Source: Candidatus Rokuibacteriota bacterium (GTDB lineage: Bacteria; Methylomirabilota; Methylomirabilia; Rokubacteriales; CSP1-6). Taken from it: 49,761 nucleotides of DNA. Within the stretch, counting starts at the first letter, position 1. Each line of letters starts with the position of its first letter. The notes beneath the pieces were generated by a model that was given only the letters and a program-made list of their open reading frames with translations, was not told the origin of the DNA and did no database searches. Below, in pieces: positions 1 to 6,303 of the stretch. The position numbers and the translations under genes were made by a program. Where the stretch lies: NCBI GenBank assembly GCA_003221455.1, contig QHRX01000017.1, positions 1 through 49,761 on the forward strand, given 5' to 3'.

Positions 1-410
1 TGGATCGCCCCGATCCTCGCGCACGCGAGCATGGCGATCACCGCCTCGGGCACCATCGGCATATAGATGATGACCCGGTCGCCCTTCCGGATACCGTGCG
101 CGCGGAGGGCGCCGCCGCAGCGCGCCACCTCGTCGCGCAGCTCGCGATAGGTGAACGTTCGCGTCGTGTTCGTCACCGGGCTGTCGTAGACCAGCGCTCG
201 CTGCTTGCCGCGCCCGCGGTCGATGTGGAGATCGAGCGCGTTGTAACAGGTGTTGAGTGCGGCGCCGACGAACCACCGATAGAACGGCTTCCGCGAGTCG
301 TCGAGGACCCGGTCCCACCGCCGCTCCCAGTAGATGTCTTCCGCGGCGGCCCCCCAGAAGCCCTCGGGATCGCGCATCGACCGTGCGAAGACTTCGTCGT
401 ACAGGCTCAC
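1..410 (-). CDS. Acetyl-/propionyl-CoA synthetase, N-terminal part (cut by window edge)
   Basis: The first 136 residues of an acyl-CoA synthetase that activates acetate or propionate to the acyl-CoA with ATP; the gene runs off the left edge. The start is a GTG at 408-410 behind a GGGGGGTGG ribosome-binding stretch. The N-terminus matches the ACS N-terminal domain: SLYDEVF, then DPEGFW about residue 16, the PFYRWF and NTCYNALD segments, FTYRELRDEV, and GDRVIIYMPMVPEAVIAMLACARIGAI entering the adenylation domain (given here as consecutive shorter motifs GDRVIIYMP, PEAVIAMLACARIGAI). FARS near the start and NALD resemble PrpE (propionyl-CoA synthetase) more than classical Acs, but the substrate-pocket residues lie outside the window. 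Family is certain; acetate versus propionate is undecided. Confidence 0.85.
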   Translation of the reverse strand, partial: MSLYDEVFARSMRDPEGFWGAAAEDIYWERRWDRVLDDSRKPFYRWFVGAALNTCYNALDLHIDRGRGKQRALVYDSPVTNTTRTFTYRELRDEVARCGGALRAHGIRKGDRVIIYMPMVPEAVIAMLACARIGAI

Positions 411-655
411 GTCGCCACCCCCCAGCTGGCCGGGCTCACGCGACAGTGACGATGTCTCCTTCGGGGTCGTTCACTCCAGCGCGTTGCCGGTTCCCACGCG
501 CCCGGAGCTCGCCACTGGCCAGCGCCTCACGAGTATACGGCGAAACGCGTTGGCGACTGCGGCCGCGCCCGGTCCGGCGTTCGTGACCCCGAGGCCTCGA
601 GACCGCGCGCACCGGGAGCGCCCGAGCGGTCGCCGCCGGCACCCCGCAACGGTGA

Positions 656-661
656 TAGAAT
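656..661 (+). promoter_or_regulatory. -10 hexamer TAGAAT, 9 nt before a start codon
   Basis: TAGAAT ends 9 bases before the ATG at 671. No Shine-Dalgarno sequence lies between them and no clear -35 is visible. The arrangement predicts a leaderless or nearly leaderless transcript, as at several other genes here. Inference from spacing only. Confidence 0.4.
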
Positions 662-670
662 GGCGCCGCC

Positions 671-1177
671 ATGAAGTTCCTCTGCCTCGACTGCGACGAG
701 CCGATGAAGCTCCTCGCGACCGAGGGGCCCGAGGACGGCTCGCTCGCCGTCACCTTCCGCTGCCCCGAGTGCGGCTTCCGGGTCGCGATGCTGACGAACC
801 AGTTCGAGACCCAGATGGTCAAAAGCCTCGGCGTCAAGGTGGGCGGTCGGACCGAGCCCGCCCAGCCGTTCGAGCATCTGCGGGCGTCGATGGCCCAGGC
901 GCCGGACATCGGCGGCGCCGAGCGGGACGCCGCCGAGCCGGAGGCGGCGGCGCCGGGCGGGCCGGGCTGCCCGTTCGCCGCGATGCTGGCCACGCCCGAC
1001 GCGGCCGCCCCCGCGCGCGTCCTGTGGAGCCCGGACGCCGCGGCGCGCCTCGACCGGATCCCGGCCTTCATCCGGCCGATGGCGAAGACCGCCATCGAGC
1101 GCTACGCGGAGGGCAAGGGCCACCCGACGATCACCGAGGCGGTGATGGACGAGGCCCGCGCGGCGTTGGGAATGTAG
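671..1177 (+). CDS. Zinc-ribbon protein with C-terminal PCP_red domain
   Basis: A 168-residue cytosolic protein of unknown function. Residues 1-36 hold a CxxC...CxxC pair (Cys5, Cys8, Cys31, Cys34), a likely zinc ribbon. A low-complexity Ala/Pro-rich linker follows, about residues 85-110. The C-terminus (about 118-166: WSPDAAARLDRIP, then RPMAKTAIERYA, then ITEAVMDEAR) matches the PCP_red domain, first named from the tail of dark-operative protochlorophyllide reductase subunit B and also found alone in many non-photosynthetic bacteria. Nothing in the window suggests chlorophyll synthesis, so a reductase role should not be inferred. The start follows a -10-like hexamer by 9 bases. It stands alone between a divergent CoA synthetase and a convergent secreted protein. 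Confidence 0.75.
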   Translation: MKFLCLDCDEPMKLLATEGPEDGSLAVTFRCPECGFRVAMLTNQFETQMVKSLGVKVGGRTEPAQPFEHLRASMAQAPDIGGAERDAAEPEAAAPGGPGCPFAAMLATPDAAAPARVLWSPDAAARLDRIPAFIRPMAKTAIERYAEGKGHPTITEAVMDEARAALGM

Positions 1178-1256
1178 TCCGGGCCCGGGCCGCGCCCGAG
1201 TCCGTCCGCGGGGCGCCGGCGGGGCCAGCCCGAGTCGAGCCGAGTCGAGTCCGGCG

Positions 1257-2000
1257 CTACCCGACGTCCGCGGCGCGCCGGAGCGGGCGGCGGAGCAGAA
1301 TCCCGCGGAACTCGGCGAGCCGCTCCCGGTTGAGCCTGGGCTCCGCGGCGAGGAGATCCAGCAACCCCGCCGGGTCGTCGCACGCGCGCCGGCTCACGCG
1401 CTCGACGTGGGAGAAGAACTTCCGCACCTTGCCGTCGAAGGTCCGCTCGCTGAACTCCCTCGCGATCGCCATGAAGGCCCGCACGACGACGTTGTCAATC
1501 CGGAGGTAGCCCATCAGGCGGACCTGGGCGAGCGGCTGGCCGCCCGGCGGCTCCACGTACTCACTGTCGAGCACGACGACCGCGCGCCCCCGGAGGGTCG
1601 GAAACCACCGGGTGTCGTAGCGGCCTTCCAGGTAGAAGATCCGTCGGCCGCCCTCGACGAGCAGGGGCCGCACGATCCCCGTCACGCCGCGCCCGTCGTC
1701 CGCCTCGTAGTGGTCGCCGACGAGGCGGAGGCGGTACTTGCCCTCGTGGAGGGCGCGCGCCACGTCGGCGGCGAAGTCCGGGTAATCGAGCAGGTACTCC
1801 CAGATCTCGCGCCGGCTCGGGTAGGTGATGTGGGCGACGTCGCGCGAGATCTGGGGCCGGGCGACGACCGGCTCGACGAGCCGCTGGCTGGCGGACGGGA
1901 GCCGGCCCCAGTCGATCGGCTGACCGACTCCCGCGTCGGGCGCGGCCGCGCCGGCGAGCAGCGCCAGTAGGCCGAGGGTGAGGCCCGCGCGGCGCGCCAT
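1257..2000 (-). CDS. Secreted protein of unknown function, possibly SRPBCC-like
   Basis: A 247-residue protein with a signal peptide (MARRAGLTLGLLALLAGAAA, cleavage after about residue 20-26). The remainder alternates beta and helical character (EIWEYLLDYPDFAADVARAL, then GVTGIVRPLLVEGG and VVVLDSEYVEPPGG). It faintly recalls START/SRPBCC lipid-binding folds, but I recognise no family with certainty. The C-terminal third is basic and Arg-rich. A TATGCT hexamer lies 9 bases before the ATG (2010-2015), back to back with the HU promoter, so both genes fire from one 42-base divergent region. Exported, probably periplasmic; function unknown. Confidence 0.6.
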   Translation of the reverse strand: MARRAGLTLGLLALLAGAAAPDAGVGQPIDWGRLPSASQRLVEPVVARPQISRDVAHITYPSRREIWEYLLDYPDFAADVARALHEGKYRLRLVGDHYEADDGRGVTGIVRPLLVEGGRRIFYLEGRYDTRWFPTLRGRAVVVLDSEYVEPPGGQPLAQVRLMGYLRIDNVVVRAFMAIAREFSERTFDGKVRKFFSHVERVSRRACDDPAGLLDLLAAEPRLNRERLAEFRGILLRRPLRRAADVG

Positions 2001-2004
2001 CGTG

Positions 2005-2033
2005 TTGCCAGCATAGCACGGCTCTGCTAGGAT
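2005..2033 (+). promoter_or_regulatory. Sigma-70-type promoter of the HU gene
   Basis: TTGCCA (2005-2010), a 17-base spacer, and TAGGAT (2028-2033). The HU ATG begins 9 bases after the -10, so transcription should start within about 3 bases of the start codon. This predicts a near-leaderless mRNA. Confidence 0.6.
2010..2015 (-). promoter_or_regulatory. -10 hexamer TATGCT for the 1257-2000 gene
   Basis: On the minus strand TATGCT is followed by exactly 9 bases and the ATG at 2000. It overlaps the -35 and spacer of the divergent HU promoter, so the two transcripts probably compete or share control. No Shine-Dalgarno sequence is present. Confidence 0.4.
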
Positions 2034-2042
2034 GCGACTCCC

Positions 2043-2312
2043 ATGACGAAGGCCGATTTGGTCGTCCGCATGGCCGAGGCGTCGGGCTGGCCAAAAACCG
2101 TGACCGAGCGCGCGCTCAAGGCGATGCTCGCGAGCATTCGCGCGTCGCTCAAGCGCGGCGAGCCGGTGACGCTCGTCGGCTTCGGCACGTTCTCGGTCGG
2201 CCGCCTCAAGCCCCGCGCGGCGCGCAATCCTCGAACCGGGCGGCCGGTCGCCATCGGCGGCCGCGTTCCGCGCTTCAAGCCATCCAGGGAGTTGAAGCAG
2301 GCGGTACGGTGA
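2043..2312 (+). CDS. hup: HU family DNA-binding protein
   Basis: An 89-residue nucleoid protein of normal HU/IHF length that bends DNA as a dimer. The N-terminus MTKADLVVRMAE is the usual helix 1. The signature GFGTFSVGRLKPRAARNP (about residues 45-62) leads into the DNA-embracing arm, where the proline region NPRTGRPV sits, and FKPSRELKQAV closes the protein. The 17-spaced promoter directly upstream leaves almost no 5' leader. A single-gene transcription unit is likely; the carboxypeptidase downstream has its own -10 signal. Whether it is a homodimeric HU or an IHF-type subunit cannot be told from one copy. Confidence 0.93.
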   Translation: MTKADLVVRMAEASGWPKTVTERALKAMLASIRASLKRGEPVTLVGFGTFSVGRLKPRAARNPRTGRPVAIGGRVPRFKPSRELKQAVR

Positions 2313-2322
2313 CTGCTACAAT
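2292..2322 (+). promoter_or_regulatory. Promoter for D-alanyl-D-alanine carboxypeptidase
   Basis: TTGAAG (2292-2297, inside the end of the HU gene), a 19-base spacer and TACAAT (2317-2322). The GTG start at 2329 follows after 6 bases without a Shine-Dalgarno sequence, which favours GTG 2329 over TTG 2326 as a leaderless start. Confidence 0.45.
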
Positions 2323-2328
2323 GCCTTG

Positions 2329-3228
2329 GTGACCCGCGCCCCGCTGCTCGTCGTCGTCGCCCTCGCGACGATTCCCCTGGCTCCCCGTCCCGCTCCCGCC
2401 GAGAACGGACGCCCGCTAAAGGTGAGCGCGGAGAGCGTCCTGCTCCTGGATCCCGACGGCAAGGTGCTGTACGAGAAGAACCCCGACGAGCCCCACGCGC
2501 CGGCGAGCCTCGCCAAGATGATGACGCTCTACCTCGCGCTCGAGGACATCGAGCAGGGACGGGCCCAGTGGGACGACCTGGTCACGATCAGTCGGCGCGC
2601 GGGGGCGACGCCCAAGTACCGGATGGGGCTCCGCGCCGACGAGCAGGTGCCGCTGCGGGTCCTCCTCGACGGGGTCGGCATCGCCTCCGCCAACGACGCC
2701 GCCACCGCCGTGGCGGAGCACCTCGCCCACGGCGACGAGGAAGCGTTCGTCGAGCGTATGAACGCGAAGGCCCAGGAGCTCGGGCTCGCCCAGACGCACT
2801 TCGCCAACCCGCACGGGCTTCCGGATCCACTCCAGCGGAGCACCGCGAAGGACCTCGCCGAGCTGATCTCGCGGCTCCTGCGCGACTATCCGTTCTCGCG
2901 CGCGATCCTCGGCGGGCAGATGTTCGTCTTCCGCGGCCGCGTCTACGCCCGCCGCATTCCGCTCTTCAACGACCCGGGCGGCGTCGAGGCCCTGAAGACG
3001 GGCTTCACCCAAGAGGCGGGCTACAACCTCGCGGTCGCCGCCTGGCGCGGCGGCCAGCAGTTCCTCATGGTGGTCCTGGGCGCGCGCTCCCGCCGCCTGT
3101 CGTTCCTCGACGCGCGGAAGATCCTCCACTACGGCTTCGTCGAGGCGGGGATCGAAACGGAGCCCGAACCCGCGCCGGGCCCCGCGCGCAAACCCGCCCG
3201 CATCCGCTCGATCCGCGCGGGGCGCTGA
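2329..3228 (+). CDS. dacC: Serine-type D-Ala-D-Ala carboxypeptidase (penicillin-binding protein 5/6 family)
   Basis: About 299 residues: a secreted low-molecular-weight penicillin-binding protein that trims the terminal D-Ala from peptidoglycan pentapeptides. A hydrophobic signal segment (residues 5-24) ends at APAE. The three active-site motifs are present: SLAK (Ser60, Lys63), SAN in GIASANDAA near residue 121, and KTG in ALKTGFT near residue 223. Peptidase S11 enzymes often have a further C-terminal domain (PBP5_C) and membrane anchor. Here the protein stops soon after the catalytic domain with a Pro/Arg-rich tail, so it may be periplasmic or only loosely membrane attached. The symbol is by family; dacA/dacF would be equally acceptable. 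Confidence 0.88.
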   Translation: MTRAPLLVVVALATIPLAPRPAPAENGRPLKVSAESVLLLDPDGKVLYEKNPDEPHAPASLAKMMTLYLALEDIEQGRAQWDDLVTISRRAGATPKYRMGLRADEQVPLRVLLDGVGIASANDAATAVAEHLAHGDEEAFVERMNAKAQELGLAQTHFANPHGLPDPLQRSTAKDLAELISRLLRDYPFSRAILGGQMFVFRGRVYARRIPLFNDPGGVEALKTGFTQEAGYNLAVAAWRGGQQFLMVVLGARSRRLSFLDARKILHYGFVEAGIETEPEPAPGPARKPARIRSIRAGR

Positions 3229-3250
3229 GCGCGCGGCCCGCGCCGCGCGC
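3229..3250. terminator. Hairpin between convergent genes
   Basis: A perfect 9-bp GCGCGCGGC/GCCGCGCGC stem with a 4-base loop starts directly after the carboxypeptidase stop codon and ends 1 base before the convergent cupin stop. No U-tract follows on either strand, so factor-independent termination is uncertain. Confidence 0.45.
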
Positions 3251-3251
3251 G

Positions 3252-3593
3252 CTACCCGAGGAACTCGTTCGGGACGTCGAAGATCCCGAGGACGACGCAG
3301 CCGTCTGGACTCCAGGCGTCGTGCACGGAGCCCGGCCGACGGTGGACGAAGTTGCCGGCCGTGCAGGCGCCGTCCGCGTCGACGAGCGTGCCCTCGAGCA
3401 CGTAGCTCTGCTCGACCCCCACGTGGCGGTGGTCGGGCAGCCGGGCGCCCGGCGCCATGCGGGTCAGCGTCGTCAGCTTCCCCGAGGGCTCCTGGTAGAG
3501 GACCTTGGTCTCGACGCCGGGATACTTGGTCGGCTCCCAGGCGATCTTCGAGACGTCGAGATAGGTCGATCGCGCCGTTTCCTTGATGATCAT
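3252..3593 (-). CDS. Cupin-domain protein (ChrR-type cupin)
   Basis: A 113-residue single-domain cupin, probably metal-binding. Motif 1 appears as PDHRHVGVEQSYVLEG (about residues 53-68) with two histidines and a glutamate in metal-ligand positions. Motif 2 is GNFVHRRPGSVHDAWS, about residues 80-95. It resembles the cupin of ChrR anti-sigma factors and small dioxygenase-like cupins, but lacks the N-terminal zinc-binding anti-sigma domain, so an enzymatic or sensor role is open. Its ATG overlaps the stop of the upstream selenoprotein in an ATGA arrangement, indicating translational coupling and a shared task, perhaps in redox or metalloid handling. That link is inference. Confidence 0.75.
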   Translation of the reverse strand: MIIKETARSTYLDVSKIAWEPTKYPGVETKVLYQEPSGKLTTLTRMAPGARLPDHRHVGVEQSYVLEGTLVDADGACTAGNFVHRRPGSVHDAWSPDGCVVLGIFDVPNEFLG

Positions 3594-3955
3594 GGGGGGG
3601 CTCCTCCCTCGCGCGACGCGCCGAGCGCCTCGCGGTAGATCTCCTCCGTGTAGCCGCGGACGATCAGGTCGCCCACCACGAGCACGGGCACGCGAAGAAA
3701 ACCGTCCTCGTGGACCAGGTACGCCTCCGCCTCGGCGCGCGAGAGCGGGTTCTGGGCGGCGTCGAAGCGGAGCGTGCCCCCGCCGACCTTCACCACGAAC
3801 CGGCGCGCTCGGGCCGCCAGCTCGAGCGCCGCCGCGCGGGGGACGGGCGCCCGGTCGACGAAGACGCTCTCATAGTCGAGGCCGCGACGCGAGAGAGACT
3901 CTCTCGCCTGGACGCAGCTCGGTCAGTTCTCGCGGCTGTAGAGGCGGGCGCGCAT
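3590..3955 (-). CDS. Thioredoxin-fold selenoprotein (glutaredoxin/ArsC-Spx-like) with Sec-Pro-Ser-Cys active site
   Basis: A 121-residue ORF from ATG 3953-3955 that contains one in-frame TGA (3923-3925, codon 11) and then stays open to the stop at 3590-3592. Translation reads M-R-A-R-L-Y-S-R-E-N-U-P-S-C, placing selenocysteine where glutaredoxins and Spx/ArsC-like proteins have the first Cys of CxxC. The rest fits the fold: helix VQARESLSRRGLDYE, then a cis-proline strand FLRVPVLVVGD near residue 90, then VRGYTEEIYREAL. Length suits ArsC/Spx or an extended glutaredoxin. A 19-base hairpin follows the UGA at SECIS distance (3889-3907), and selA, selB and selC lie in the same window. A gene caller treating TGA as stop would start at 3796 and lose the active site. 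Likely a dithiol/selenolthiol oxidoreductase; the substrate is unknown. A -10-like TATACT lies 9 bases before the ATG. Confidence 0.85.
3889..3907 (-). promoter_or_regulatory. SECIS-like hairpin after the in-frame UGA
   Basis: On the minus strand GCGAGAGA-GTC-TCTCTCGC forms a perfect 8-bp stem with loop GUC, or a 7-bp stem with loop AGUCU. There are 23 bases between the UGA and the 3-base loop. Bacterial SECIS elements lie inside the coding region shortly downstream of the UGA and carry G/U in a small apical loop that SelB binds. Both features are met. Confidence 0.75.
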
Positions 3956-3964
3956 AGCGAAGAC

Positions 3965-3970
3965 AGTATA
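3965..3970 (-). promoter_or_regulatory. -10 hexamer TATACT before the selenoprotein
   Basis: Minus-strand TATACT ends 9 bases before the selenoprotein ATG, with no Shine-Dalgarno sequence and no recognisable -35. It lies just after the terminator of the upstream small gene, so the selenoprotein-cupin pair probably has its own, possibly leaderless, transcript. Confidence 0.45.
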
Positions 3971-3972
3971 CG

Positions 3973-4006
3973 AAAAAAAGGGCGGCCCGCTGGGAGGCGA
4001 GCCGCC
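3973..4006 (-). terminator. Intrinsic terminator of the SWIB-like gene
   Basis: On the minus strand GGCGGCTCGC-CTCCCA-GCGGGCCGCC forms a 10-bp stem with one G-U pair, followed by seven T residues (3973-3979). It is the clearest rho-independent terminator in the window and separates the small gene at 4035-4193 from the selenoprotein unit. Confidence 0.85.
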
Positions 4007-4034
4007 GTGTCCCGGTCCCGCGGTGCCGACCGCG

Positions 4035-4193
4035 CTACTTGCCGGCGAGCTTCTTCCGCTTGACGTACACCCAGAGCTTCTTCGTCATCTCGGACGGGCC
4101 GATCGGCTTGTCGCCGAAGACGGCGGTCATCGTGTCGTGGCAGCCCTTGAAGTTGATCGCGTAGCCTCCGAACGCCTTCTTGCCCTTCGCCAT
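4035..4193 (-). CDS. Small basic protein with SWIB-like C-terminus
   Basis: A 52-residue Lys-rich protein, MAKGKKAFGGYAINFKGCHD at the start. The C-terminal half, GPSEMTKKLWVYVKRKKLAG, resembles the end of bacterial SWIB/MDM2-like proteins (TKKLWxYIKxxxLQ), but the whole is shorter than the usual SWIB domain and stops abruptly. The ATG at 4191-4193 is chosen because a GGAGGGGAAGGA Shine-Dalgarno stretch precedes it; an upstream ATG at 4253 would add a poorly conserved 20-residue extension. The gene is followed by a strong intrinsic terminator, which argues for real expression as a monocistronic unit. A DNA-associated role is a guess. Confidence 0.65.
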   Translation of the reverse strand: MAKGKKAFGGYAINFKGCHDTMTAVFGDKPIGPSEMTKKLWVYVKRKKLAGK

Positions 4194-4349
4194 TCCTTCC
4201 CCTCCGTCTGTTGTGAGTGAGTCGCGCGACCCGTCGCGTCCCGGGACGGCCACCGGTATTATGACCCGTCTCAGAGGGAAGAGCAGCAGAAAATACTACT
4301 GGTAGGGTCGCCCGGCCGAGGGAGAGACTACCGGGTGGGTGTATCCCGG

Positions 4350-5489
4350 TCACCGCCGAAACGCGGGCATCACGTCCCGCGCAAACCACCGGAGCTGCTC
4401 CTGGAACTCGGCGGGCGGGATCCCCTCCGCCCAGTGGATCATCATCTGGTCGAGGCCCGGGTAGCGGGCCTCGACGCGCTTGATCTCCTCGATGACGAGG
4501 GACGGCGGCCCGCAGAGCCATGCCCGCTGGGCGACGCCCTCTGCGAGCGTCGGAATCCGGGCGGGCGCACCGGGCGTACCCCAGGGGCGCCCCTCAGGGT
4601 CGGCGTAGCGGACGAACCCGAACGGCGCAAACCACTTGTAGCGCTCGTCGTGCGCCGGCTCGACGCGGCGGATCGCCTCCTCCGCCGTCGGCGCCAGGTA
4701 GAGCCCGACGCCCCAGCAGAGGTCCTCGCCGAGCTGGAGCCGGCGCCCGGCCCGGGCGGCGGCGTCCCGGTAGGCGTGCGCGATCTGGTCGAAGATCCGC
4801 TCGCCGTTGAGCGTCACCATACCCTTGATGCCGCGCGCGGCGATGTAGTCGAGCGTCTTGCCGCTGGCGATCGGCTGCCAGATCTCGACCGGACGGTGGA
4901 TCGGCCGCGGCACGAGCGTGATCTCGCGGAGCTCGTAGCCGCGGTAGGGCACGGGGGGCGGGATGTCGTAGTGCTTGCCGTGGTGGCTGAAGGCCTCCTC
5001 GTGGAGCGCCTTCCAGAGGACCTCCATCTGCTCCTCGAACAGCTCGCGGTTGGCGGTCGCGTCCAGGAGCGGCGCGCCGAAGGTCTCGACCTCCCGCGTG
5101 TGATAGCCGCGGCCCACGCCCATGATGACCCGACCGCCGGTGACGATGTCGGCGACGGCGTAGTCCTCGGCGAGCCGGAGGGGATGCCACATGGGGAGGA
5201 TGTTGAAGGCGCAGCCGAGCTTGAGCCGCTCGGTCTGGGTGGCGAGCCACGTGGACAGGAGGATCAGGTTCGGGAAGACCTCGTAGCCCTCCCGCTGGAA
5301 GTGGTGCTCGGCCGTCCACAGGCAGTAGAAGCCGAGCTCGTCCATGGTCCGGGCGACGTCCCGGGCGGTGAAGAACGCCTCCGCGAGCCGCTCGTTCGGG
5401 TAGCGCCGCCGGTCCGGGGGGGTGCCGTCGCGGCCGATCCGGTCGAGCTCGATCTGCCCGACGTAGAGCACCGAGAACTTCGTGATCAT
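4350..5489 (-). CDS. LLM-class flavin-dependent oxidoreductase (luciferase-like)
   Basis: A 379-residue member of the bacterial luciferase-like monooxygenase family, TIM-barrel enzymes that use FMN or F420. Family landmarks are LWTAEHHF (about residues 58-65), the LGCAFNILPMWHPLRLAED segment typical of these proteins, GGRVIMGVGRGYH (about 117-129), and a C-terminal CGPPSLVIEEI, where the usual form is 'GtPeeV'. The substrate cannot be read from sequence, although long-chain, sulfonate or other organic substrates are typical. It follows the hydrolase gene by 28 bases on the same strand and is the last gene of a three-gene cluster with another LLM enzyme. Confidence 0.85.
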   Translation of the reverse strand: MITKFSVLYVGQIELDRIGRDGTPPDRRRYPNERLAEAFFTARDVARTMDELGFYCLWTAEHHFQREGYEVFPNLILLSTWLATQTERLKLGCAFNILPMWHPLRLAEDYAVADIVTGGRVIMGVGRGYHTREVETFGAPLLDATANRELFEEQMEVLWKALHEEAFSHHGKHYDIPPPVPYRGYELREITLVPRPIHRPVEIWQPIASGKTLDYIAARGIKGMVTLNGERIFDQIAHAYRDAAARAGRRLQLGEDLCWGVGLYLAPTAEEAIRRVEPAHDERYKWFAPFGFVRYADPEGRPWGTPGAPARIPTLAEGVAQRAWLCGPPSLVIEEIKRVEARYPGLDQMMIHWAEGIPPAEFQEQLRWFARDVMPAFRR

Positions 5490-5517
5490 CCCGCCTCCCC
5501 TGAGTCCGCCCGCGGCC

Positions 5518-6303
5518 TCAGCCGAGGAACGCCGCCACCGCCTCGGCCGCGGCGGCCGGCGCCTCGTCGAGCAGCATGTGGCCCCCCGGAAGGAGCCGGA
5601 CCTCGGATCCCTTGATGCGGCGCTGCCACTCCTCGCCGTAGACGATCGGGTTCACCCGGTCCCGGTCGCCCCACAGAAGGAGCGTCGGGGCCGCGATCCG
5701 ATGCAGCCGCTTTCGGATCCCCTTGTCGGGGATCGGCCAGACGAAGCGGGCCATCGCGGCGAGCCGCTGGATTGACTCGAGCTGGGCGGCGACCTGCTCC
5801 TCCTCGGACTCGGGGAGCGCGGCCCAGCGCCGGGCGACCTCCGCCTCCGGGTCGAGCCAGAGCAGGGCTCGGAGCTCCTCCCGGGGCAGGATCGCGACGT
5901 CCGCCACCGGGGCCTGGTCGAGCCAGAGCCCGAGCGGCGAGCAGAGCGCGAGCCCGGCCGCCCGCCCGGGCAAGAGCGCGGCGAGCTCCGCCGCCATCAT
6001 ACCGCCGAAGAAGTGGCCCGAGAGGTACGCCGTCGTGAGCCCGAGCGCCTGGAGCAGCTCGTCGTAGACGAGCGTCAGGTCCAGCAGGTCCTCGAGCGTG
6101 TCGACGCCCTCCGAGCCCCCGACGCCGGGATGCAGGGGGGCGTACACCGCGTAGCGGGCGGCGAGGCGCTCGAGGAACGGCGACCACCCGCCGCGCTCGT
6201 AGAACGAGTGGAAGTAGACGAGGGGCCGCCCCCGGCCGGCGGAGAGCACCCGGATCCGGACCAGGCCCCCGCGCAGCTCGACCGTCCGGTCGGCGGGGGT
6301 CAT
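5518..6303 (-). CDS. Alpha/beta-hydrolase fold protein
   Basis: A 261-residue single-domain hydrolase. The N-terminus has the strand-turn PLVYFHSFYERGG, followed by HPGVGGSEG. The usual nucleophile elbow GxSxG appears as SGHFFGG (about residues 99-105), in which the nucleophile position is not a standard serine (H-F), so catalysis may be atypical or lost. LLLWGDRDRVNP (about 210) supplies the acid, and LLPGGHMLLDEAP carries the histidine. Its ATG overlaps the stop of the upstream LLM oxidoreductase (ATGA), so the two are translationally coupled. Meta-cleavage-product-hydrolase-like or decarboxylase roles are possible; the function remains inferred from context as part of a small-molecule catabolic unit. 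Confidence 0.8.
   Translation of the reverse strand: MTPADRTVELRGGLVRIRVLSAGRGRPLVYFHSFYERGGWSPFLERLAARYAVYAPLHPGVGGSEGVDTLEDLLDLTLVYDELLQALGLTTAYLSGHFFGGMMAAELAALLPGRAAGLALCSPLGLWLDQAPVADVAILPREELRALLWLDPEAEVARRWAALPESEEEQVAAQLESIQRLAAMARFVWPIPDKGIRKRLHRIAAPTLLLWGDRDRVNPIVYGEEWQRRIKGSEVRLLPGGHMLLDEAPAAAAEAVAAFLG

Noticed and set aside
334-1509. Long plus-strand ORF of 391 codons
   Set aside because: Frame shadow: Arg/Pro/Gly-rich translation with no motifs, overlapping the well-supported zinc-ribbon/PCP_red and secreted-protein genes. High GC makes such ORFs common here.
3590-3796. Pseudogene or truncated glutaredoxin
   Set aside because: The upstream 54 codons are intact apart from TGA at the catalytic position, with a hairpin after it and Sec machinery nearby; decay would not target that codon and keep all others open.
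3790-4521. Minus-strand ORF of 243 codons across the selenoprotein and SWIB-like genes
   Set aside because: Wrong frame; it crosses an intrinsic terminator and has no family features. The correct selenoprotein frame is that of the 3590-3796 piece extended through the TGA.
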